NCBI GenBank assembly: GCA_036272935.1 | Contig: DATAXP010000009.1 | Coordinates: 17,918-81,917, forward strand | Length of the DNA: 64,000 nt | Origin: DATAXP01 sp036272935 | GTDB lineage: Bacteria; Planctomycetota; Planctomycetia; Pirellulales; PNKZ01 | Reading direction: 5' to 3' | Part shown: positions 1 to 7,745 of the stretch, in pieces | Numbering within the stretch: position 1 is the first letter of the stretch | Layout of the letters: every line of letters begins with the position of its first letter | Notes under the pieces: model-generated | What the model saw: the letters and a program-made list of their open reading frames with translations, nothing else | The model's database searches: none | What the model was told of the DNA's origin: nothing | Position numbers and translations under genes: made by a program

Positions 1-652
1 CGTTGTCGATGCCGCCGCCGGAACTGCCGTACGTGCGGGCGATATTTCCCGTGATCGTCGAATTACTGACGGCCATCGTTCCTGAATTGTAGATGCCTTC
101 GCCGCCAGCGCCGCCGTTGCTGTCGATGATGTTTCCCGAGATCGTCGAGTTGTTCACCGCCAGCGTGCCGGCATTGTTGATGCCGCCGCCGACGCTGGCG
201 CTGCCGTCGGCGATCGTCAGCCCCGTCAGCGCAGCGGTCACACCCGCATCGACTTGGAACACGCTGCTGGCTGCGTTGCCGTCGATGGTAATCTGGCCGC
301 CGCCGTTGATCGTGATGGCGCCGATGCCGGCGCCGCCTTGTCCGAGTTCCAACTGACCTTGTGCGAGCTTAATCGTCTGGCCGTTCAGATTGGAACCGAA
401 AGTGATCGTTTCGGATTGGCCGTTCAGGGCGTCGGCATTGGCCGTGCCGATCGCGTCGCGCAGCGACACACCGGAGTGCGCCGCAGCGTCGCTGGTCGTG
501 GTTACCAACAGCGGGTTGACACTAACCACCAGCAATCGGCGGCCTTCGAGCGGCTCGAACCCCAGGGTACGATAGGACCTGCGATGCGCCGCAGCTGCAT
601 TGAATAAAGGGGTCTTGGTTCGGCGTCCGCGCAGCCAATGAGACACGTTCAT
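1..652 (-). CDS. LEPR-XLL beta-helix surface protein, copy 1 (3' end outside window)
   Basis: The frame opens with ATG at 652 and stays open to base 1, so the C-terminal part lies beyond the window. The N-terminus (MNVSHWLRGRR, then GFEPLEGRRLL) is the same LEPR-XLL type leader as in the three complete paralogues at 2079, 4953 and 7746. After it come a CSLREA-like stretch (TTTSDAAAHSGVSLRDAI) and the first turns of a right-handed beta-helix with NSTISGN-type repeats and GGGI turns. In this family such proteins are secreted or cell-surface and presumed adhesins or sugar-binding. No function can be fixed from the visible 217 residues. Confidence 0.85.
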   Translation of the reverse strand, partial: MNVSHWLRGRRTKTPLFNAAAAHRRSYRTLGFEPLEGRRLLVVSVNPLLVTTTSDAAAHSGVSLRDAIGTANADALNGQSETITFGSNLNGQTIKLAQGQLELGQGGAGIGAITINGGGQITIDGNAASSVFQVDAGVTAALTGLTIADGSASVGGGINNAGTLAVNNSTISGNIIDSNGGAGGEGIYNSGTMAVSNSTITGNIARTYGSSGGGIDN

Positions 653-793
653 CGTTGGTGATCCCTACCTTAACGTCGAAAAAGCCGCATGCTGCGGCCG
701 GTGCAGCCCCACAAGGAGTAGCCAAGGTAGGCGAGACGGGTGGGTAATGCAAGTAGTCTGCGCAAGAATTGCTGTCGCGCGCGTGCGCCTTTG

Positions 794-1966
794 TCAGACC
801 ACGCTTCGCAGCGTCGCGGGAACGTCGGGCATGGCTTCGTCAGACAATTCGAACGAACCGTCCAACCGCTGCTCGTCTGCGGTGAGCACGTCTGGGTAGC
901 GGAGCCCCGGCAAGACTTCGACGGCGAAGATTTCCTGCACAGCCTCCTCGAACCTCACGAAGGCAACCGTGTCCCCGGTGCGCAGATCCACGACCCACAC
1001 GCCACAGTTGCGATCTTTCAGGCGGTCGACTAAGGGAATGCCGCTGAACACCGCCGACTCGCGAACCTGCGACAGTCCGACGAACGCCAAGGGACCGTAA
1101 AACGACAGGCCGCGCGTGAAACCGGGCAACTGGGCGACTTCTTCATAACGTCCGCTGGCCAGATCGACTGTGCCGATGCCCCCTGCGCCGGAGTTCAGCA
1201 CCCACAGACGACCGTGATGCCAGCGCGGCGAATGGGGCATGGAGAGCTGACGGGCGACGACCTCGTTGGTTGTGATATCGATCAGCAAGCCGCCGTCGCG
1301 CTTATTGGTCCGCCAGCCGCCATCGTCGTCGGTTTCGCCCAGCGCCGTGACGTAACCTGGCCGGCCGTCGCGCATGCCCAGGCCGTTGAGATGACAGCGA
1401 TCGGTCGGCGACAGTCCGCTGACAAACCGTGGTCGCCAGCGCGGTTGGAAACTGTACACATCGCTGCGCGTGCAAAGGCACGAAAAGGCCGTGTTGACGA
1501 ACCATAGCTCGTCGCCGGCCCAGGCCATTTCGTGAATATGGATATCACCCGTGACGTGGCCGACCCGCGGCAGGAAACAGGCGTCGTGCCGGCCCACCGG
1601 CTCCAGCTTTTGCGCCACGGCCGGGAGGTTATGAAACTCCCATACTTCGCGCGAGGTGCCGATCGCCAATCGGCCCCCATGAACCGCCAGACCCATCGGC
1701 TTGTTGAACACTCGGAAATGTGTGTTGAGCAATTCTCCTTCGGCGCGCAGCGCGACGAGCTTGCCGGCCTGATAGGTAGAAACCAGCAGCGAGATACCCA
1801 GCTCGGCAAGAATACTCGGAAAGCTTAGCGTGTGAACGCTGCGCAGCGGCGCATGCTCGGGATCGGCCGAAGGCGCCTGCTGAGCCGGTGCCAGCGATTC
1901 CGCCTTCTCGACGGAAGTCGAATCAGGTTTGTCGGACGGTGGCATCGCCATGGCGCGGTCCATCAT
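794..1966 (-). CDS. TIGR03032/DUF4915-type protein
   Basis: 390 residues. It has a disordered Ser/Pro/Glu-rich first 40 residues, then a soluble, probably beta-propeller-like body beginning SILAELGISLLVSTYQAGKL and continuing with FNKPMGLAV, LPRVGHVTGDIHIHEMAW and CHLNGLGM. These are the conserved blocks of the TIGR03032 family, whose biochemical role is unknown. There is no signal peptide or membrane segment, so it is probably cytoplasmic. It lies between two LEPR-XLL surface-protein genes on the same strand, with 141 bp to the next start and 112 bp to the previous stop. A role in making or modifying those proteins is inference only. Confidence 0.8.
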   Translation of the reverse strand: MMDRAMAMPPSDKPDSTSVEKAESLAPAQQAPSADPEHAPLRSVHTLSFPSILAELGISLLVSTYQAGKLVALRAEGELLNTHFRVFNKPMGLAVHGGRLAIGTSREVWEFHNLPAVAQKLEPVGRHDACFLPRVGHVTGDIHIHEMAWAGDELWFVNTAFSCLCTRSDVYSFQPRWRPRFVSGLSPTDRCHLNGLGMRDGRPGYVTALGETDDDGGWRTNKRDGGLLIDITTNEVVARQLSMPHSPRWHHGRLWVLNSGAGGIGTVDLASGRYEEVAQLPGFTRGLSFYGPLAFVGLSQVRESAVFSGIPLVDRLKDRNCGVWVVDLRTGDTVAFVRFEEAVQEIFAVEVLPGLRYPDVLTADEQRLDGSFELSDEAMPDVPATLRSVV

Positions 1967-2078
1967 CGTCCGGCGCTATTGCGTGTCAAGGTTATGGCGG
2001 CAACAGACCACCTCACCACGGCGCGCACGTTGCACGCCTGATGACGCATCAGCGGGCTTCTCCCCGTCACGCCGCGCG

Positions 2079-4724
2079 CTACGGCCCGGCCGAGACGTGG
2101 ATCGTTTTAGTGGCCGGCATCGAAACGTTATTCAACTCGTCGGTCAATGAAAAGCTGATCGTGCGATCGTAGACGCTCATCGACGAGGTCGTGTTGTAAT
2201 AGGCGATGTCGTCAACAACCGCTTGCACGGCCGCGATGGTCGCCGAGCTGTTGAACTGCACCACCAACAGCGTCGAACCCGAGCCGGGCTGATACCAACC
2301 GACGATCGTGCCGTTGTACAGCACCTGGTAAACCCCCGCTGTAATGCTGGAGGCGAGCGTGATACCGTTGCCGGCCGAGATCACCAGCTTGTCGCTCGAG
2401 CCGGCGTTGCCGATCGACACGACCAGCTTCGAGTTCTCCAGGTTGTTGGCGCCCGAAACGGTCGCCGATGGCGCGATCGTCGTCGGTCCGCTGCCGGACG
2501 TGTAGTTGGTTGTCGAGCCGAGGCCGCTCACCGCGGGCGGCGCGGCGACGAAATGGATCGTCTTGGTGGCCGCGGCGGAGACGACTCCCTTGCTGTCGGT
2601 CAACTGGAACGAGACCGTGCGATCGTAGATCCAGGCGCCGTTGCTGGTGTTGCTGAACACCACGTCGTCGATCACCGCCTGCACGGCAGCCGTCGTGGCC
2701 TTGCTGGTGAACTGCACCACCAGTGGCGTCGCCCCGTTACTGGCTGCGAAATTGGCGATCGTATTGCCGCCGTAGATCAGCGCCGTGCCCGCGATCGTGA
2801 CACCGTTGCCGGTGGCGATCGTGGCGACATCGTAGCTGCCGGAGTTGTTAATCGTGACCGTGAGCTTCGAGCTGGCCACGCCGTTGGTCCCCGCGGTGAC
2901 CGTCGCGGCGCTAGCCAGCGCGACCGCCGCGCCGCCGGGCGTGTAATTTACCGTGCTGCCGAAGTTGTTGATCGATGCCGGAGTGCCGTGGTACTCGTAG
3001 GCGCCGATGTCGGCCGTACCGACGCGGGCGTCGCCGATCTGGTCGGTCGGGAAGGTGACTACCGCGCCGACGTTATGCATGGCGGCGGTCGTGCCGTTGA
3101 CGTGGCGCGTGACCGTGAGCGTCCCGTTCGTGTCGGTGATCAGCATCTGTTCGCTGTCGATCTGGATCAGGTACGTGCCGTTGGAGGAGGCAATCGCGCC
3201 GAAGTTCGCAAACACACTTGTGCTGAACGAGGCGGTGGTCGAGTTGATACTCGAAGCGAGCGTGGTCACCGCCCCGCCGGCATTGATGGCCGGGCTGCCG
3301 GCTTGCAAGGCCATGACCTGTGTCGCGCCGCCGTAGTTGGCCAGCGCGGTGAGCATGGGGTTGATGACCGGGCCGCCATTACCGCCGATCTGGTTGCCGT
3401 TCGAGTCGTTGGCGATGCCGGCCATGCCAGTGCCGTCGCCGATCAGGTTGTTCGAGCTCGACGCATCGACAAAGCCACTGATATCCGATTCGGAGCCGGC
3501 GGTATTACCGGCCACGACCGTGTTCATCAGCACGATCCGGAGATAACCTGCTTGATAGATGCCGCCGGCACCGAATTGGGCCGAGTTGCCAGAGATCGTC
3601 GAGTTGCTAACGTTGGCGTTGCCTTCGTAGAACAGGCCGCCGCCGTAGTCGCTGGAAATATTGTTGGCGATGGTCGAGTTGGACACTGTCAGCGTCGTGT
3701 TCTGGTAGGTCCAGATGCCAGCACCGTCGTAGCTACTGTTGCCCGAAACAGTCGAGTCGTACAGCGTGAGGGTGCCACCGAGGTAGATGCCTCCCGCGCT
3801 GTCCGAGCTGCTGTTATTCGAGATCGTCGAATTGCTCACGGTGACCTGACTGGCGTAGTCGGCGTCCATGGCCCCGCCCCTATTGCTCGCGGTGTTGTTG
3901 GTGATCGTCGAATTGCTGATCGTGACCTGCGCGCCGGCGACTTCGATGGCCCCGCCATAGGCGGCCGAATCCGACGAGAAGGTCGAGCCGCTGATCGTCG
4001 TAGGATCGCCGCTTCCAATAGCGCCGCCTGAGCCCCCGGCGGCGGAATCGAAAGTGAACGTCGAGTTGCTGACGTTCAGCATCATGCTGTCGGCGCTGTA
4101 AATGGCACCACCGCCGGTGGCCGAGTCGTACGAAAGCGTCGAGCCGCTCACGGTCAGCGACGTACCTTGGTTATAAATCCCGCCGCCGATGTAAGTGGAG
4201 GTGCAATTCGAGATCGTCGAGTTCGTGACGGTCAGCGTGCCCAAGTTGTTGATGCCGCCGCCGCCGTTGCCGGGAATGTCGTTGCCGCTGGTGATCGTCA
4301 GCCCTTCAAGGGTTGCCGTCACGCCACTATCGACGAGAAACACCGTGACGGCGTTGTTGCCGCTGATGGCGACGTTGCCTGCACCGTTGATAGTGATCAT
4401 GCCCGAGCCCGCGCCGCCAGCCCCGAGTTCGAGGCTGCCCTGCGAAAGCACAATGGTCTGGCCGTTGAGGCCGGCTGCGAAGGTGATCGTGTCGGACTTC
4501 CCGCTGCGGGCATCGGCGTTGGCGGTGCCGATGGCATCGCGCAGCGACACGCCCGAGTGCGATACGGCGTCGCTGGTGGTTGTGACCACGAGCGGATTCA
4601 CACTAACGATCAACAACCGGCGCTCCTCGAGCGACTCGAAACCAAGCCGGCGATCGCGTTGCCGCTGCGATCCGCGAAACGACTTGCCCGCTTTGCGTCC
4701 GCGCAGCCAATGAGGCACTTTCAT
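2079..4724 (-). CDS. LEPR-XLL beta-helix surface protein, copy 2
   Basis: 881 residues. Order: LEPR-XLL leader (MKVPHWLRG, FESLEERRLL; residues 1-38), CSLREA-like segment (about 42-65), right-handed beta-helix built from NSTISNN-type turns (about 100-440), choice-of-anchor-Q motif (LANYGGATQVMAL, SPAINAGG ... DQIGDARV ... DIGAYEY; about 460-580), then two repeats of about 145 residues that each end in YDRT-SF-LTD ... TKTIH. An extra beta module with TVTRHVNGTTAAMHNVGA sits inside the anchor-Q motif between SPAINAGG and DQIGDAR. Start ATG at 4724 is the position shared by all paralogues. Probably exported and surface-bound; ligand unknown. Confidence 0.85.
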   Translation of the reverse strand: MKVPHWLRGRKAGKSFRGSQRQRDRRLGFESLEERRLLIVSVNPLVVTTTSDAVSHSGVSLRDAIGTANADARSGKSDTITFAAGLNGQTIVLSQGSLELGAGGAGSGMITINGAGNVAISGNNAVTVFLVDSGVTATLEGLTITSGNDIPGNGGGGINNLGTLTVTNSTISNCTSTYIGGGIYNQGTSLTVSGSTLSYDSATGGGAIYSADSMMLNVSNSTFTFDSAAGGSGGAIGSGDPTTISGSTFSSDSAAYGGAIEVAGAQVTISNSTITNNTASNRGGAMDADYASQVTVSNSTISNNSSSDSAGGIYLGGTLTLYDSTVSGNSSYDGAGIWTYQNTTLTVSNSTIANNISSDYGGGLFYEGNANVSNSTISGNSAQFGAGGIYQAGYLRIVLMNTVVAGNTAGSESDISGFVDASSSNNLIGDGTGMAGIANDSNGNQIGGNGGPVINPMLTALANYGGATQVMALQAGSPAINAGGAVTTLASSINSTTASFSTSVFANFGAIASSNGTYLIQIDSEQMLITDTNGTLTVTRHVNGTTAAMHNVGAVVTFPTDQIGDARVGTADIGAYEYHGTPASINNFGSTVNYTPGGAAVALASAATVTAGTNGVASSKLTVTINNSGSYDVATIATGNGVTIAGTALIYGGNTIANFAASNGATPLVVQFTSKATTAAVQAVIDDVVFSNTSNGAWIYDRTVSFQLTDSKGVVSAAATKTIHFVAAPPAVSGLGSTTNYTSGSGPTTIAPSATVSGANNLENSKLVVSIGNAGSSDKLVISAGNGITLASSITAGVYQVLYNGTIVGWYQPGSGSTLLVVQFNSSATIAAVQAVVDDIAYYNTTSSMSVYDRTISFSLTDELNNVSMPATKTIHVSAGP

Positions 4725-4952
4725 CGTGATCCCTCAGCGTGAATTGAACCGCCTGGAGTGACCGAGATGTCACACCTGCATAAAGTACGCGACATTAACC
4801 GCGCCACTTCGACGAGGCAAGCGATTTTGTGCGAAGTGTAACGTGGGATCGTTCGCCCAATGCTAGCGCAAGATTGCTTGAGATGCGCGCACTAAAGTGC
4901 CATGCCCGCGCGATGCGATCACGTGGGCATGGCACAACGATTCGAGCGACCG

Positions 4953-7559
4953 CTATACAACGGGCAGGCCCACGTGGATCGTCTTCGTGGCCACGGTCGA
5001 GGTGTTGCCCAGACCGTCGGTCAGCGCGAAGCTGACCGTGCGATCGTAGACGCTCATCGCCGAGTTCGTGTTGTAATAGGCAATGTCGTCAGCGACCGCT
5101 TGCACGGCGGCTGCCGTGGCGGCGGTGTTGAACTGCACGACTAAAGGCGTCGAGCCCGAACCCTGCTGGTACCAGCCGACGATCACGCCGTTGTACAGCA
5201 CCTGGTAAATGCCCGCCGTGCTGCTGCTGGCGAGCGTGATGCCGTTGCCGGCCGAGATCACCAGCATGTCGGTCGTGCCGGCGTTGGCGATCGACACCAC
5301 CAGCTTCGAGTTCTCCAGGTTGTTGGCACCCGACACCGTGGCGCCGCTGGCGACTACCGTCGCTCCGCTGCCTGGCGTGTAGTTGGTCGTCGGGCCGAGG
5401 TTGCTCACCACCGGCGGCGCGGCGACAAAATGGACAGTCTTCGTCACCGACTCGCCGGCGACATTGTTCTGATCGGTCAACTGGAAGGTGGCGGTGCGGT
5501 CGTAGATCCAGGCACTGGCACTGGTATTGGAGAACACGACGTCGTTCATCACCGCCTGGACAGCGGCCGTCGTCGCCTTGCTGGTAAACTGCACCACCAG
5601 CGGTGTCGAGCCGGAACCGGCGGTGAAGTAGCCGACGATGTTGCCGCCGTAAGTCAGCGCGCTGTTGTTGATGGTCACGCCGTTGCCGGCGACGATCGTG
5701 GCGACGTCGTAAGTGCCGGCATTGCCGATGCTGACCACCAGCTTCGAGCTAGCCAGGCTGCTGGTGTCGGTGACCGTGGCCGCGCTGGCCAGCGTCACTG
5801 GCGCGCCGCCGGCGGTGTAGTTCACCGTGCCGCCGAACGTACTGATCAATGCCGTCGCGCCGTGATACTCGTAAGCGCCGATGTCGGCCGTGTTGACGCG
5901 GGCGTCGCCGATCTGGTCGTACGGCAGCGTGATCGCGGCACCGGCATTGTGGCTGGCCGCCGTGGTGCCGTTGGCGTGGCGCGTGGCCGTAATGTTGCCC
6001 GAGCTGTCGACAACGATTTGAATCTGCTCGCTGTCGATCTGGATCAGGTACGTGCCGGGCGTGCTGGCAATCGCGGCGTAGTTGGTGACGATGCTGGTGG
6101 TGAACGCGGTATCGGTAGAGTTGATAGTCGTGGCCAGCGTGGTGACCGCGCCGCCGGCGTTGATGGCGGGACTGCCCGACTGCAAGGCCATCGTGGTGGT
6201 CGTGCCGCCGTAGTTGGCCAACGGGTCGAGCATGGCGTTGATCGGGCTGCCGGAAGTGCCAACCTGGTTGCCGTTGGCGTCGTTGTTGCTGATGCCAGTG
6301 AGGCTGCTGCCGTCGCCGATCAGGTTGTTGTTGCTCGACGAGACGACCGCGCCGTAGACATCCGCGCTGCCAATGGGATCATCGGCGATGGTGTTGCCCG
6401 CTACGATCGTGTTCACGAGCGTCACCGTGGCGGCATTGAAAATGCCCCCACCATAGTCGTAGGCTGCCGAATTGTTCGAGATGGTCGAGTTGGTGAGGGT
6501 GATCGAACTGGAGTTGTCGTTGTACACGCCCCCGCCGCCGTACGTCGTGGAGCCTCCGCTGGCTGCATTGCCCGAGATGGTCGTGTTCACGACGGTCATC
6601 ACGGAATCGTCGCTGTTGGAGATGCCGCCGCCATATTCGGATGTGTTCCCGGTGATGGCCGAGTTCTCGATGGTGGCGTAGGCGTAGTAGTAGTTGAGGA
6701 TGCCGCCGCCTTCGCCCAAGCCTCCCGAATTGTTCGAGAGCACGGAGTTGTTCATCGTCAGATAAGCAGCGTAATAATCGAAGATGCCGCCGCCATCGTA
6801 GTACGCCGTATTGCCCGAGATGGTCGAGTTGTTCACCGACATTGTGACGTATGCATAGTTGTAGAACCCAGCCCCCTCGTAGCCGTAGTTGTTCGAGATC
6901 GTCGAGTTGGTGAAGCTCAATACGACTTCGTTTTCGTCGTAGAAGGCGCCTCCCTCGCTCGAGCTGTAGTTGTTGTTGATCGAGGTGTTGGTGAAGTTCA
7001 GCGTGCTGTAATAGGCGTAAATCCCGCCGCCGTAGGTGCCGGTGTTGTAGGCGATCGTCGAGTTGCTGACGTTCAGCGTCCCTCCGTCCACATAGATCGC
7101 CCCGCCGTATTCACTGGACCCGTCGGTGATTGTCAGCCCTTCGAGAATTGCCGACGAAAAGTACTCGTAGAACACATCACTCGACTTGTTGCCGCTGATG
7201 GTGATCTGGTTCGCGCCGTTGATCGTGATCGTGCCAGTACCATCGGAGCCCAGCTCCAGATCGCCTTGCTGCAAGACGATCGTTTGGCCGTTGAGGCTGG
7301 AGTCGAACGTGATCGTGTCGGAGATGCCGCTCAAGGAATCGGTGTCGGCGGTATTAATCGCGTCGCGCAGCGACACGCCCGAGTGCGACACCGCGTCGCT
7401 GGTCGTGGTCACCACCAGCGGATTGACCACCACGCTGAGCACGCGGCGCTCTTCGAGCGATTCGAAACCGAGACTGCGATATCGCCGCGGCCGAGCGCCC
7501 GGAGCGCTGAAAAGTGAATTGTTCTTACGCCGACCGCGCAGCCAATGAGGTACTTTCAT
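4953..7559 (-). CDS. LEPR-XLL beta-helix surface protein, copy 3
   Basis: 868 residues from ATG at 7559. An in-frame upstream start at 7622 adds 21 residues not found in the other copies and is rejected because the family begins MKVPHWLRG. Domain order matches copy 2: leader with FESLEERRVL, CSLREA-like segment, tyrosine-rich beta-helix (many NSTISNN, GGGIYAYYS turns), anchor-Q motif interrupted by the same beta module (TATRHANGTTAASHNAGA), and two C-terminal repeats. The last repeat is nearly identical to that of copy 2 (GANNLENSKLVVSI, NGITLASS, YNTNSAMSVYDRT), which indicates recent duplication or gene conversion. No C-terminal sorting tag such as PEP-CTERM is visible. Confidence 0.85.
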   Translation of the reverse strand: MKVPHWLRGRRKNNSLFSAPGARPRRYRSLGFESLEERRVLSVVVNPLVVTTTSDAVSHSGVSLRDAINTADTDSLSGISDTITFDSSLNGQTIVLQQGDLELGSDGTGTITINGANQITISGNKSSDVFYEYFSSAILEGLTITDGSSEYGGAIYVDGGTLNVSNSTIAYNTGTYGGGIYAYYSTLNFTNTSINNNYSSSEGGAFYDENEVVLSFTNSTISNNYGYEGAGFYNYAYVTMSVNNSTISGNTAYYDGGGIFDYYAAYLTMNNSVLSNNSGGLGEGGGILNYYYAYATIENSAITGNTSEYGGGISNSDDSVMTVVNTTISGNAASGGSTTYGGGGVYNDNSSSITLTNSTISNNSAAYDYGGGIFNAATVTLVNTIVAGNTIADDPIGSADVYGAVVSSSNNNLIGDGSSLTGISNNDANGNQVGTSGSPINAMLDPLANYGGTTTTMALQSGSPAINAGGAVTTLATTINSTDTAFTTSIVTNYAAIASTPGTYLIQIDSEQIQIVVDSSGNITATRHANGTTAASHNAGAAITLPYDQIGDARVNTADIGAYEYHGATALISTFGGTVNYTAGGAPVTLASAATVTDTSSLASSKLVVSIGNAGTYDVATIVAGNGVTINNSALTYGGNIVGYFTAGSGSTPLVVQFTSKATTAAVQAVMNDVVFSNTSASAWIYDRTATFQLTDQNNVAGESVTKTVHFVAAPPVVSNLGPTTNYTPGSGATVVASGATVSGANNLENSKLVVSIANAGTTDMLVISAGNGITLASSSTAGIYQVLYNGVIVGWYQQGSGSTPLVVQFNTAATAAAVQAVADDIAYYNTNSAMSVYDRTVSFALTDGLGNTSTVATKTIHVGLPVV

Positions 7560-7745
7560 CGTGGTAATCCCTACCTTTTGGAAAAACCGCCGCTTGTCTG
7601 CGACAGGATGTCGCACCCCCAATAAGAATTGACCAAGTTAAGTGAACGTGTTACGCAACACAAGGAGTTTGCGCAAAGATTGACGGCGGGAACTCACCCA
7701 CCCGCGCTGAAGCGCCGGAATGCATCCGCCACGGCGGAAGGGTAC

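Noticed and set aside
2223..4031. Long open frame (602 codons) opposite the copy 2 surface-protein gene
   Set aside because: Arg/Asp/Val-rich shadow of a repetitive GC-rich gene; similar long antisense frames occur opposite copies 3 and 4, and none has recognisable motifs or a ribosome site.
5430..7517. 695-codon open frame opposite copy 3
   Set aside because: Same explanation: low-complexity antisense shadow that depends on the codon pattern of the coding strand.
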